From Blastocladiella britannica (lineage: Eukaryota > Blastocladiomycota > Blastocladiomycetes > Blastocladiales > Blastocladiaceae): a stretch of 19,694 nt of DNA. Within the stretch, counting starts at the first letter, position 1. Each line of letters begins with the position of its first letter. Positions 9,104 to 18,495 of this stretch are shown here, piece by piece. The notes beneath the pieces are model-generated. The model did no database searches, was not told where the DNA came from, and was given only the letters and a program-made list of their open reading frames with translations. The DNA lies in NCBI GenBank assembly GCA_025349905.2, contig MU624866.1, positions 1 to 19,694 of the forward strand. Reading direction: 5' to 3'. Position numbers and translations under genes: made by a program.

Positions 9104-9109
9104 AATAAA
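9104..9109 (+). terminator. Polyadenylation signal AATAAA
   Basis: AATAAA lies 10 nt after the TGA of the ankyrin-like gene. The motif and location are typical, though closer to the stop than usual. Confidence 0.55.
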
Positions 9110-9191
9110 AAATGGCCATTTGCAATTTTGGAAAATGAAGGAACAGACTGAGAACACATGAAGAAAAGTAGAACGACAACAGCAACCCCAC

Positions 9192-12100
9192 TTACGCGCC
9201 AACCACGCAGCCGTTGGCGTTCCGCGCATGAATGAACGAGAAGCCCGTAGCGCCGATAACGCTGTTGCAAATGGCGGCGCCCTCGAGTTCTGTCGATCCC
9301 TTGAGATCAGCCGACGGAGCCAGCACCATTCCCTTCCACTTGGTGCCCAGCGTGACCGAGGTCGCGCGGCCAAAGTTCCAAATGACCTGCGTCGGCACCA
9401 TGGGCGACCAGTCGCCCGAGACAATGACGACCTCGCCCTTGTCGTTGGGTGCCACGTTGATCACCAGGATCTTGCCCGCATCAAACACGTTGGCCTTGAG
9501 CTCGGCCCATGAGTTGAACCCGACAATGTTGTTTTGCGTCCAAGAGACCACCGCGTAGCCCTTCTCGTTGTGCCAAGCACCACCATAAGCCGCAGGCGCC
9601 AGGTCAAACATGGAGCTAAAGCTGATGGCCCGCGTCATCTTCAGCGTCGGAGTCATGGCCGCCAAGTCGTCGGCCCACTGCTTGTGGTCGGCGCGCGCAG
9701 AGTCAAAGTCGTACGCGCCCTTGAAATCGTCGTCGGTCGTGTACGTCAGCGCCGGGCACACCGACAAGAACTTGGGGAACGGCGATGTGTTGTACTTGGA
9801 GACACCCACGGCACCGTTCGAAACGATACCACCGCAGTCTGGGTGAAGTTGCCCACGCACCAGCACCGCGGGCACCTGGCAAACGTTGGGCGGCGCCTTG
9901 AGGCCGTGGCCGGCCGTGATCTGCGGCACCGTAATGTCGCCACCGACCGCCACCACGCCATTGCAGTTGAAAGTCGGTTGTTTGACATGCGAGTGAATCA
10001 CCACGTCCGGGTGGATTGAGCCATAGTGCTTGTAGTGCGGGCACGACTGAGCGGGCGGCGGAGGCGGGGGCGGCGGCGCCATCGTCGATACCTCGCAGTT
10101 GGCCACGGCGGTCGGCGACGGGCAACCCTTGCGGCCGAGCGTCGTGCACGTCTTCTTGCCCATCGAGACAGTCTTGGCCGGAGTCGCGCCCGAGGCGGGA
10201 ACCACGGTCGTGCTCACAAAGGCGCAAGTCTCGTCGCACTGCACGGTCGGGTTGGCTGGGAGATCGCACGGGCAGTCCTTGGTGACGCACCCGACATGGG
10301 TGGTCACGCACGCCGGCGACGTGAACTTGGCAGTGGTGGCCACAAAGAACGTGGTGGTCGCCTTGGCCCACTCGATCTTGGTCGACCCGTCCAGGGTGCT
10401 GCACGACGGCTCGGGCATGTACGAGACCGTCGACACCGTCTTAATTCCACCGAGCGCGCACGGCGTCGGCGCACACTTGCACGTCTTTGAAGCTGTCGGG
10501 CACGTGGACCCGCCAGGCGATGGAGCAGTCATTGTCGACGCGTACGAACCAGACAACACCGTCGAGTATCCGGGCGTGGCTGCCGGGACGGGAACCGCAT
10601 CGCACGCGGCGCCGCAGTCAAACTTGGGCGACGATCCGGGATCAATGACGCAATCGTAGATGCGCGTGCTGCACGGCGCGGTACCCAACGTGGTGCTCGG
10701 GCATCCTTTACGGCCCATGGCCGTGAGCGCGGCGGTGCCGGTCGAGTAGCGCGTTCCGGCAGGGCACACGGACGTGCCGACGTACGTGCAAGTGCCCGTG
10801 GACGTGGTCTGGCCGGCAGGGGCCGAGCACGGGCACGTCTTGGTGATGGGCGAGGCCGATGTGGTCGGCCCGCAAGGGGCGCCGCCGAAACGAGGGGGTG
10901 TCGCGGTGGTGTACACGGTGATGGACCGACCAACGGTGACGGTCGCGGGTCCAAACACGGTGTCGCAGTTGGGTTCGGGGTCGGCCGCCATGTAGCTCGT
11001 GGTCGCCGAGAGCACGCAGTTGGACGCAGAACACGGGCACGTCTTGGTGGTCAGCGGGCACTCTGACCCGCCGTTGCCAGCCGCCGTCAGCGTCGCAGTG
11101 TAACTACCCGTGAGCTTGGTCGTGAACCCAGCGGTTGCTTGCACGTTGGGCACCGCACTGCATGCGCCCACGCAGTCCAGCACCGGCGTCGCGGCCGTGT
11201 TCACCTTGCAGTCCGTCACGGGCGTGCTGCAGGGGACCGGGCTCAGTGCGCTGTTGGGGCACCCTTGGCGGCCCATGATCGTGCGCGAGAGCTTGCCCGT
11301 GCGGAACCGCTCGCCACATGGCGCGGTCGCGTACCCGTCAAACACGCAATCTCCCGTGCTGGTGTGTGCGTTCGGGGGTAGTGTGCAGGGGCACGCCTTG
11401 ATGACGTCACTGGTGGAGGTGAGCGTCGGGCACGCCGACCCACCAAACCGAGCCGAGCTGATGATGGTCGACCGCGACTCGTACTTTTTGTACGTAATGG
11501 TCTTGTCGCCCGACTCGGTGTCGCAGCAAGGTTCGGGGTTGTTCACCAGCGTGACCACCGTCGCGAGCTTGGCCTTGCAGTCGGCGGCCGAGCACGCGCA
11601 CTTGGTCGAGTACGGCGCGCACGTCGACCCGCCGTTGAGCGAATGCGTCAACGTCGTCGGGTACGGCGTCATGACCGGCGTCGTGTACCCGACGGTGGCT
11701 GAGGCCTCGGGTACCGACTGGCAAATCGAGGTGCAGTCAACCACCGGTGGCTTGGCGGTATCGGCCAAGCAGTCGGCAATCTGATCGTGGCACGGCACTC
11801 CGGGGATGTACGTGGGTGAGCAGCCAAGACGGCCGGCCATCGTGCACCGAGCGGTGCCGACCGACATGGAAGTCCCAGCCGACACAGAGCGACCAGTCAT
11901 GGTGCACTTGTCGCAGGTGGTGGTGGATCCGCAGGGGGCTGTGCACGGGCAGTCCTTGGTCTTGACAGTGCTGGACGTCAGCGGGCCACATTGCTTGCCG
12001 CCGAACCGGGCGGCCGTCATCACGTCGTACGTGGATACCACCGTCGCGTACGTGACGGTTGAGGCCCCCGAGACCGTGTCGCAGTCGGGTGGAAGACTAT

Positions 12101-13811
12101 TACCAATCAGCGTGGCCGACTTGGCACTCGAAACACAGTCCGTCGACTGGCAGTTGCAGGTGGTCGAGTACGGTGCACATGTGGCACCATAGTTGGACCC
12201 CGACGTCAGCGTGTGCGGGAACGGAGTCGTGATCGCGGTGCTGTAGGCTGCGCTGGTAAGCGACGCCGGGACCGCACTGCAAATGCTCTCGCAGTGGATG
12301 CAGGGCGGGTTCTTGACGTCGGCAACGCAGTCAACCGCCGCCGTCGAGCAAGCGCTGACAGTCTTGGAGAAGGCATTGGTGCTGCATCATTTTCCATGTA
12401 TGTCGTGAGTTTATCGTCCTATCTAAGAGTGCAAGAGAGTAGTATGTACCATCCGCAACGGCCGGGAACCGAGCACGACTTTGTACCCGCAGCCCAGGTC
12501 ACGCCCTTGGCGTCCACCGACTTGGTCATGCCGACGCACGCGCCGCACTCCTCCTTGGCGTCCTTGGTTGGTGCGCACGGGCAGTCATGCGTCAAGAACG
12601 ACAGCTTGGTGGTGGCGGGGCAAGCGCTGCCGCCAAATGCGGCCGGGGTGGCCGTCGACATGTAAGTCGTGACCGTGGCGGTAGTGATGACTCCCGGCCC
12701 TTCCACCAGGTCGCAGTTGGGGCTCGGGACGACGGTGCGCGTAGTGGTGGACGAGGGCGCAAGCGTGCAGTCAATCGGCGAGCAGGGGCACGACGTGGAG
12801 TACGGCGGGCACTTGCTGCCGCCAAACGCCGCCGCCGTCACCGTCACGGGGTACGGCGTCGTCACCGGCACCGTCAGATCGCCGTGGTGGCAGTCGACGC
12901 CACCGGTGGTCGCCGTCTTGCAGACCGCCTGGCAGTCCACATGCGGGGGCACGGCAGTGTTGGCAACACAGTTGGTCGGCGCAATGTGCGAGTTGCACGT
13001 GGTACTTGTCGTCGGGGTCGCCGGACTATTCCATTTCGGTCATGATGTGTGAGTCTCGAGTACGCTCTACCAAAAAAAAAAAAACATACCAGCCAGTGTG
13101 ATCGCCAAGGACCGAGCACGCCATGGATCCGGTGGAAAAGTACTGCCCCTGGGCGTTGGTAGAGGTGCCGAAAAACTTGCAGTCGGTATCGCACTTGGTG
13201 GTGGGAAAAGCGCAGGCGGTGCAGGCGCAGGTCGAGTAGAAAGGCGCCGCCCTGGAGCTAGAGCTGGTGCAGGTGGTGTGGGGATCGTAGTTGGGCGTCA
13301 CCGTGGGCGTGTACCAGGTGATCACCGATCCGACTTTCGTGATCGTCTCGCCGTGGATCGTCTTGCAGTCAATGGCTGTGGTGGCCGTGGTGGTCGTACG
13401 CTGGGCGCCGTATGAGCAGTCGGTGCTGCAGGTGCACGTCTTGGTGCCCATGGTCGGGGTGCCGGTTTTGCACGACACGAGGCGCTTCACGGTGGTGATC
13501 TCGCCCGGGTACCGGCACTCATCCTTGCAGTCAATCTCGGGAACGGGCTTGGAGTGGTCGGGCTCGCTCTCGCACTCTATTTTATTTCTTCATTGGTCAG
13601 TCGTCGTTTTCCAAGTGCGATCAAGCGAGCAAGTGGTTTTTGGGAAGTAAACGATCAAGATCTGCGAGAAGAAAAACGGACCAGCATCTCCGGGAACAAG
13701 AAGATCGCCGGCGAGAACAGTTGAAACAAGACCGAGAGCGGCGAGAACCGTCAGGGACACAGTCGCCAGTCGCGTCTTGCGGCCAAGATGGCGTGATGTG
13801 GTACGACGCAT
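9192..13811 (-). CDS. Secreted Cys-rich repeat protein with C-terminal choice-of-anchor-A domain
   Basis: Exons run 13811-13682, 13576-13090, 13025-12450 and 12381-9192; together they give about 1460 aa in one frame. The N-terminus is a signal peptide: basic start with RR and RK, hydrophobic core, likely cleavage after STVLA. A divergent Cys-rich part is followed by four tandem units of 186-188 aa, each with about 15 Cys and landmarks FGGxxC, KxCPC, MGRxGCP, VPxxAT, GGSxCP and PEPxCDT; the GG-x-C elements recall thrombospondin-1-like repeats. A fifth partial unit, a Pro8 linker and a final 284-aa domain (9195-10046) follow. That domain has the choice-of-anchor-A marks VVAVGGDITV, QVIWNFGRATSVTL and WKGMVLAPSADL. 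Such domains occur in bacterial, oomycete and fungal surface/adhesion-type proteins; biochemical function is poorly known. There is no C-terminal membrane helix or GPI signal, so it is probably secreted or held through disulfide or wall contacts. Exon 1 donor is the least certain junction. Confidence 0.82.
10326..12637 (-). repeat. Four tandem 186-188-residue Cys-rich units
   Basis: On the minus strand the units lie at about 12637-12006 (interrupted by the 68-nt intron), 12005-11448, 11447-10890 and 10889-10326, encoding 188, 186, 186 and 188 residues. Each starts FGGxxC and ends just before the next. A partial fifth unit runs to about 10080 and a diverged half-unit precedes the first. Homology is clear in protein but the DNA is not obviously near-identical, so the array is not very recent. 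Confidence 0.75.
12382..12449 (-). other. 68-nt intron in the choice-of-anchor-A gene
   Basis: The donor is GTACAT after GGATG and the acceptor GATGCAG. The codon TG|C is restored as Cys exactly where the repeat consensus GRxGC demands one. The exon after it continues to match the repeat unit, so this junction is well supported. Confidence 0.85.
13026..13089 (-). other. 64-nt intron in the choice-of-anchor-A gene
   Basis: A GTATGT donor is followed by a long T-run (plus-strand A-run near 13071-13084), with acceptor GGAATAG. Splicing again rebuilds a Cys codon (TG|T), giving a GCP motif as in the other units. Confidence 0.85.
13577..13681 (-). other. Candidate first intron (about 105 nt) of the choice-of-anchor-A gene
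   Basis: An intron is needed because the signal-peptide frame stops at 13590 while the Cys-rich frame is closed upstream of about 13580. The donor at 13681 (GTCCGT) with acceptor AAAATAG and a CTGAC branch motif is in phase, but the donor is weak. A GTTTAC donor nearer 13650 with another acceptor is an alternative. Confidence 0.5.
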
Positions 13812-13964
13812 GGCGTTATTATTTTGGGAGCTCGGAGTGAAGCAATCAACCGATCAAGCTCGCAACAAACAACTCGACCAAGAGTAAGGGAAGGAAGGAT
13901 ATTGCCGAGTTCCTCTTGCAGGAGAAACCGCGAAAGAGAATCAGGCGCGAAGCGGCGGGGTGGG

Positions 13965-13971
13965 TTTTATA
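13965..13971 (-). promoter_or_regulatory. TATA box candidate TATAAAA for the choice-of-anchor-A gene
   Basis: Plus-strand TTTTATA reads TATAAAA on the minus strand, in GC-rich surroundings, about 155 nt upstream of the ATG at 13811. Confidence 0.45.
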
Positions 13972-14190
13972 GGGAGTCTGCCGCCGCCGTGTGAGTGGTG
14001 GGAACTTCCTTTATTGCTTTGCTTATACTTTTTTTTTGAGTTACACTTAAACTTTTTCCTGCGATCAAGCGCATCCATTTTTTTCGCAGCACACCAACGC
14101 TGCGCACGGACCTTTTCGCTCCCTTCGCAAGAGGTTGATGTGGGTTTGGAAGCAAGCAAGGAGCATAACTTGTCGAGGAAGTTTATGGGA

Positions 14191-14198
14191 TATATATT
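14191..14198 (+). promoter_or_regulatory. TATA box candidate TATATATT for the F-box gene
   Basis: TATATATT lies about 155 nt upstream of the ATG at 14351, a spacing similar to the TATA candidate of the divergent gene. A T-run follows directly, so an A/T tract without promoter function cannot be excluded. Confidence 0.35.
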
Positions 14199-14350
14199 TT
14201 TTCTTGAACGACTGCTGGGCAGACCCCTGCATGGAGAGACTTCAGAAGAAAAGTACAGCCAATAAGGCAAGGCCTCAGGACAAGGATGATGGATCCTTCT
14301 CTGCAGCATATTGCCTCTCACGCTCAAACGTCAACACATAATTGATTTCA

Positions 14351-15820
14351 ATGGACAAACTGTTGCCTGACAAGCTCCTCGTCCGCGTTTCAACGTATCT
14401 GGACTTGTCGGCCATCCTGGCTTTTCGGGGTGCCTCTCGTTGTCTGGTCAACCTGACGCATATTATGCTCAAGCACGACCCGGCGACGCGCGCACTCATG
14501 GCCATTGTTGGAAACGGGACCGCTGAAGGCGCCGACGAGATTTTACGCACGTCCAAAGATGAATCGCGCGAGCGCCTGATTGTCCCGCTTGGCAGTATCC
14601 CATGGGTCATGGCCTTGATGCATCGCGACGAACTGGGGTTTTACGATTTTGGCGCTCAGATCCTGCACCAGTTGGTCAACAGCGACGGTATAGATCCGGA
14701 GGACCTCATCGAAACTCCTGGCTGCCTCTCTGGCCTCGCTCGCTTGCTCTCTCGCGCGTCTGCTTGCAATGGCATGAAAATGGACTCACTGTGGGACGCG
14801 GTTGACATGGCGATCAGTGCTATGCCCATGTACATGCACAACATTGCCGAATCGGGGTTCCTCCAGAACATGACCTCTAAATGCGGCGCCGAACTTTCCG
14901 ATGACTACGACGTGTCTGGCGCCGCGGAAGCAGTGGAGGGGTTCTGCCGACGCGCATCGACGGCAGATCTCCTTGACGACTTTGCTCCCGACATTGTGAC
15001 CGCCGCCGCCGCCCTTTGCCACGTGCCCGACCGCCAGCGGCCCTACGCGCTCTTCAGCATGATCTGCCAGATATTTGACCCTCCAACGACCTCTGTCGCC
15101 CGCCTCTTTCTCGACCGCATGGATTTACCAGTGCTCTATGTGCGGTTCTTTGCCTTCCCAGACACTGACGACGACCTGTCTGCTCACACGCACGCACTGG
15201 CGCTCCAGTGTCTGCTCTATCTCGTTGGCGTCTTCGAGGCCGACCCACCCCAACCACCCCACGCCAATATGTCCTGACGCAGCATGCAAGCCCTGCCCGA
15301 TGCTGGTGTTTGGACCCGGACCTTGACCATTTACGCTTGCACGCCTGAGCACCTTGTGGTGCCACTCTTTTACGTCATTACCAAGCATTTGTTTGGGTCC
15401 CCCGAGTTCGTCGCGCTCATGGGCGATCCTCCGACCTGGCAGTGGTGCCTGGATATGGTGGCAGTGCAGACTCACTATTCGCCATTGGGACCAGAAAAGC
15501 TGGATCATTTGCGTCACAATCTGGCTGAGTGGGCCAGCGACGATTTGGAGGCCAAGATCGATGGCCTGCACGGTGGTGCGCTGACGGAGCCAAGGGCGGT
15601 GTTTGGTCAGGCAAACATGTGGCTGGCCATCAGCGCCATGGAGTCAGTGGTCCGCCCGGCCTCGCATCGGGATAGTCGAGTTCGGGAGCTGCTGCAGCTG
15701 ATGGACTGGATCTTGGGTGCGGTTGAGAGGACGTGTCAGCAGTACTTGAAGCGCAGCTCGTCCTGGCACACGGAGGGGGCATGTGCGCGGTGTATCGAGA
15801 TGATAGCAAGGTTTTGTTAA
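14351..15820 (+). CDS. F-box protein, two exons
   Basis: ATG at 14351 opens with F-box LLPDKLLVRVSTYLDLSAIL (residues about 4-40). The rest is helical and of unknown fold. Exons 14351-15207 and 15283-15820 give 464 aa. Without splicing, the frame ends at a TGA at 15275-15277 and reopens in the same frame. The spliced junction reads ALHMQALPDAGVW, which aligns with ALHLQALIGLTGPGW in the minus-strand paralogue at 5106-6171; this is strong support for the intron. The C-terminal half also aligns with that paralogue (WCLDMVAVQ/WCVQIVVPVA, NLAEWASDD/NLAHWDESA, EGACARC/ERSCSRC). F-box proteins normally bind Skp1 and bring substrates to SCF ubiquitin ligases; no substrate domain is recognisable here. 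Stop TAA. Confidence 0.8.
15208..15282 (+). other. 75-nt intron in the F-box gene
   Basis: The donor is GTGTCT, with a CCTGAC branch-like motif close to acceptor CGCAG. It removes an in-frame TGA and a proline-rich reading, and makes the protein match its paralogue across the junction. The donor is not a strong consensus, but the paralogue alignment supports it. Confidence 0.75.
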
Positions 15821-16352
15821 AGTTAAATTCAATTTATTCTACCGATTGGTGGCCGTTTTGGTCCACTCTCACCCCTGATCCGAGACGCTTTTCATTGAAT
15901 ATCTCTGATCAAGGGTCTCGCCTCAAAATGGCGCGCCTATTTAAAGCTCGGGTCGGTTTTTGATGTCCACTCTTTAGATGCGCATCCTCACCTCGCGATT
16001 GAGTCAGAGTAAAGGTAATCCATACCGACCGACCACACTATAATGTGGGCGATCAGTCTGTCCTTATCTCTTTTTTCATGGCGTAATTCAGCCAAATCTC
16101 TGACAATTTAATGCGTATTCTGGAAGCAGGAAACATGCTCCGTGTGATGATCCCACGAGCCTGAGCTCCGGATGGACACGTAGGAGAACAAATCGGTTCA
16201 CGGACGAGGAACTGCTCCTTGGACGCGTCTGTCACAAGAAATGATCAATGCGGCCATGTGGTCCAGCTTGGCGCAACGTCGGCTGCAATCGCAGGCGGTA
16301 TCATATACAGCAACAAAAAGAAAAAAGACATGACATTACATTCTCCAGCGAC
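15821..16352. other. Convergent intergenic region, no gene seen
   Basis: 532 nt between the 3' ends of the F-box gene (+) and the degenerate ankyrin-like gene (-). It carries several GATC tetramers, a TATTTAAA at 15939-15946 and an A-rich run near 16315-16326. Only short ORFs without coding character are present, and no tRNA or other RNA gene is recognised. Confidence 0.5.
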
Positions 16353-18290
16353 TCAATTGGACAATGGAAGCGGCGGCGCCATGTACGACACGATCCCCAA
16401 GTCCGAGTCCACATACACCACGATCTTGCGAGTGACTGTCGTGTCGTACATCCAGAAATGCCAGTCCTTGTCAGCCGCGGAATACTTGGTCATCTCCTCT
16501 GCCACTGGGAAGATCATTTGGTGACTAGCAGCCAAGTGCGCCTGCAACCACCACTCGAGCATCATGACTCTTTGACTCGAATCGAGCATTGCTCTGACAC
16601 GGCTCTGGTCCAATGGCAACAGGGAGTCGATGGTAACGTTGGCGCGAGCACATCACCAGTGTAGCAATGATAACCGAAGGAGCGCCTTGTCTGGAATCGG
16701 GACAGGCACATCAGGAGGCAACAAGGAGGTAACGAAATCGAGTGTGAAGGGGGCCGCCAGGTCAAGTACCGAGGTACACGCATCCATAAACGGCCGCTGC
16801 TGATCCTGGTCCAACTCGGCGGCAAATAGCTCGGGATGGTCACGCAACTACAGTTGTACGCGGCAGGAGTTCCCTTTGATCGTGCTGACACACACCTGCT
16901 GCCAGTCGGCGGTGGTACCCGGAAACTGATGCGCGTGCCACCAATCGAGCACCTCCGCAGCATCCCGCTCAACCGCTCGCGTCAGTGCGAACGTGTACAG
17001 AACATCAATTTCCTGGACCGGTAATTCGTCGCGGTTGTGGTCCCACCACTGGAGGACCGCGAGGCGTCCGTGCTGAAGTGCATGAATGACCAAGTCTTTG
17101 GGCCATCCCGGAACCAGGACATTGGGTGGGCGGTGGTGCAGTGCGTATTCGAGCATATCGAGATCATTCCCACACACACACACCTGTACAAGAACGGCAT
17201 GGGCAGCGTCACTTTCTGGCCACCACCATCCATGGACGCGCATTTCGCGATTGCCCAATGCAGAAGGGGCCGAGTTGGTTGTCCTGCAAACTTAAAGTCG
17301 ATCCCCATTGCCCCATTGTCCTTGTCGTTCACCGGGTCGTCCTGGACAACCCCCCACAAACAACTCGCGGTCCTCGCGGTACCGATGCCAGTACCAGTCG
17401 AGTACATGTACGCCTCTGAACCACCAAATTCGTCAGGATTGGTACCGCGCTCCAAACGCGTGCTCGCGCGTGCGGTTCGCCACGAACCGTGCCCACCACC
17501 ACCCAACGATGGCTAGAGAATGCCAATATTGCCGACACGGCCCTTTGCGGCCAAATACGGTGGGCTCGGGCAGAGTCTGGCCTACAGACGCCCACCACCA
17601 GTCGAGCGCACAGACAGCGTCTTTTTCCAATATGACCATAAACATTACGCGTTCGTCACTCAGGGCCGCGATGGCTGCTTCCCAGCTAGGCTGCCATGCA
17701 ATCCACCAGTCTGCCATGGCTGTACTGCCATCCTGGGTTGACAGCAGGGCACTAAACGCGTCCAAATCTGCCACGAATCCACGTTCCATGGCCCACACCA
17801 GAACGTGCGGGTGTCCCAAAGTGATGGCAAGGGTCCATGCTGCGATGTCCATGCGATGGAGATGTCGATGGAGATGTCGATGGCGCGAGCGGCGCTCCGC
17901 ATCCATTCGAGCACCGGGACACGCCCCTGGCCGATGGCTCCGGCGATCATGCTGCTGGTCTCGGAATGCCTGAGCCAGCTCGCACGACCAATGGTGGACG
18001 GACCCGCCAACTTCCAAGGCAACTCGATGGTGAGTATGTCGCCACGAGCGCCAGCTGCTCCGAGGGTGTCGAGCAGGGTGTCGAATAAGATTTGGGCCTG
18101 GTAGTGCGGTAATAAATGCTCGTGGCGGTGCTTGGCAGCCAGTGGAGGTTTGACGACTTGAAACCCACGCGAGAGCACTGCGGCAAGGACCGCCGGCGCT
18201 CGGTATTTGGGCAGCGCATTCAAGACCGTGGTCGCCTTCTCGGGCATCAATGTTGCCCCGGCGGCGAGTGCGAGTATAATATCAGCGACG
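16353..18290 (-). pseudogene. Degenerate Trp-rich ankyrin-like repeat gene
   Basis: The pieces read in minus-strand order: an N-terminal region (HVADIILALAAGATLMPEKA, then GQGRVPVLEWMRSAARA) to about 17865; one base out of frame, LAITLGHPHVLVWAMERGF and CALDWWWASVG to about 17435; another frame to about 17270; then GRLAVLQWWDHN and VLDWWHAHQF to a TAG at about 16848; LRDHPELFAAELDQD to a TGA at about 16653; finally MMLEWWLQAHLA to 16353. These are repeat cores of the same family as the 6569 gene. An 83-nt in-phase intron could bridge the first shift but would delete the VPVLEW core, and a 48-nt intron could remove the TAG. The TGA sits where the second Trp of a WW pair is expected. The first codon is ATA, with no ATG until 18247. 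Together these suggest decay, though an intron-rich live gene starting at 18247 is not excluded. Confidence 0.6.
17855..17878. repeat. Two tandem copies of a 12-nt unit (GATGGAGATGTC)
   Basis: Two exact 12-nt copies followed by a partial third (GATGG) lie next to the first frame change of the degenerate ankyrin-like gene. A 12-nt slip would keep frame, so the repeat alone does not explain the shift. Confidence 0.7.
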
Positions 18291-18495
18291 TGGTCTATCG
18301 TTTTTTTTATATTACTGCATTATGAAAAAGAGCCAGGGGCACGGGCGAGGGCCGTCGCCCGGGCACCAAGTGGGGGGAGCCGAATAGCGTGTCCTGCCAC
18401 TCGAGTATGGTGGTCGCTCTGTTCGCTCTTGTGCCGACCCGCCGTTTCTCACGCTCTCCTATCAATTTTTTTCCCAATATTTCAAAATACTTGAC
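18291..18495. promoter_or_regulatory. Promoter region of the GPN2-type gene
   Basis: 205 nt between the degenerate gene and the ATG at 18496, with a T8 run at 18301-18308, a GC-rich middle and a T/A-rich end close to the ATG (ATTTTTTTCCCAATATTTC). It would also have served the minus-strand gene. No ORF is seen. Confidence 0.4.

Larger units (their letters stand above)
13812..14350. promoter_or_regulatory. Divergent intergenic region between choice-of-anchor-A gene and F-box gene
   Basis: 539 nt between the start codons of the minus-strand secreted-protein gene and the plus-strand F-box gene. It contains a TATA-like element on each strand, T-rich tracts at about 14029-14085 and a GATC in CGATCAAG contexts. 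No convincing ORF or RNA gene is visible. Confidence 0.5.

Noticed and set aside
9534..12192. Several plus-strand frames of 100-224 codons across the anchor-A gene
   Set aside because: They are antisense shadows of the GC-rich Cys-repeat exon, whose 186-188-residue periodicity shows that the minus strand is coding.
15939..15946. TATTTAAA as a TATA box for an unseen plus-strand gene
   Set aside because: No ORF with coding character and no RNA gene follows within the next 400 nt.
16000..16006. TGAGTCA, an AP-1/Gcn4-type site
   Set aside because: A single 7-mer in a convergent spacer with no start codon nearby; not distinguishable from chance.
16640..16660. Possible recoding of TGA as Trp in the Trp-rich gene
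   Set aside because: GPN2 and the intact ankyrin-like gene both end at TGA in the expected place, so TGA is a normal stop here; loss of function is simpler.
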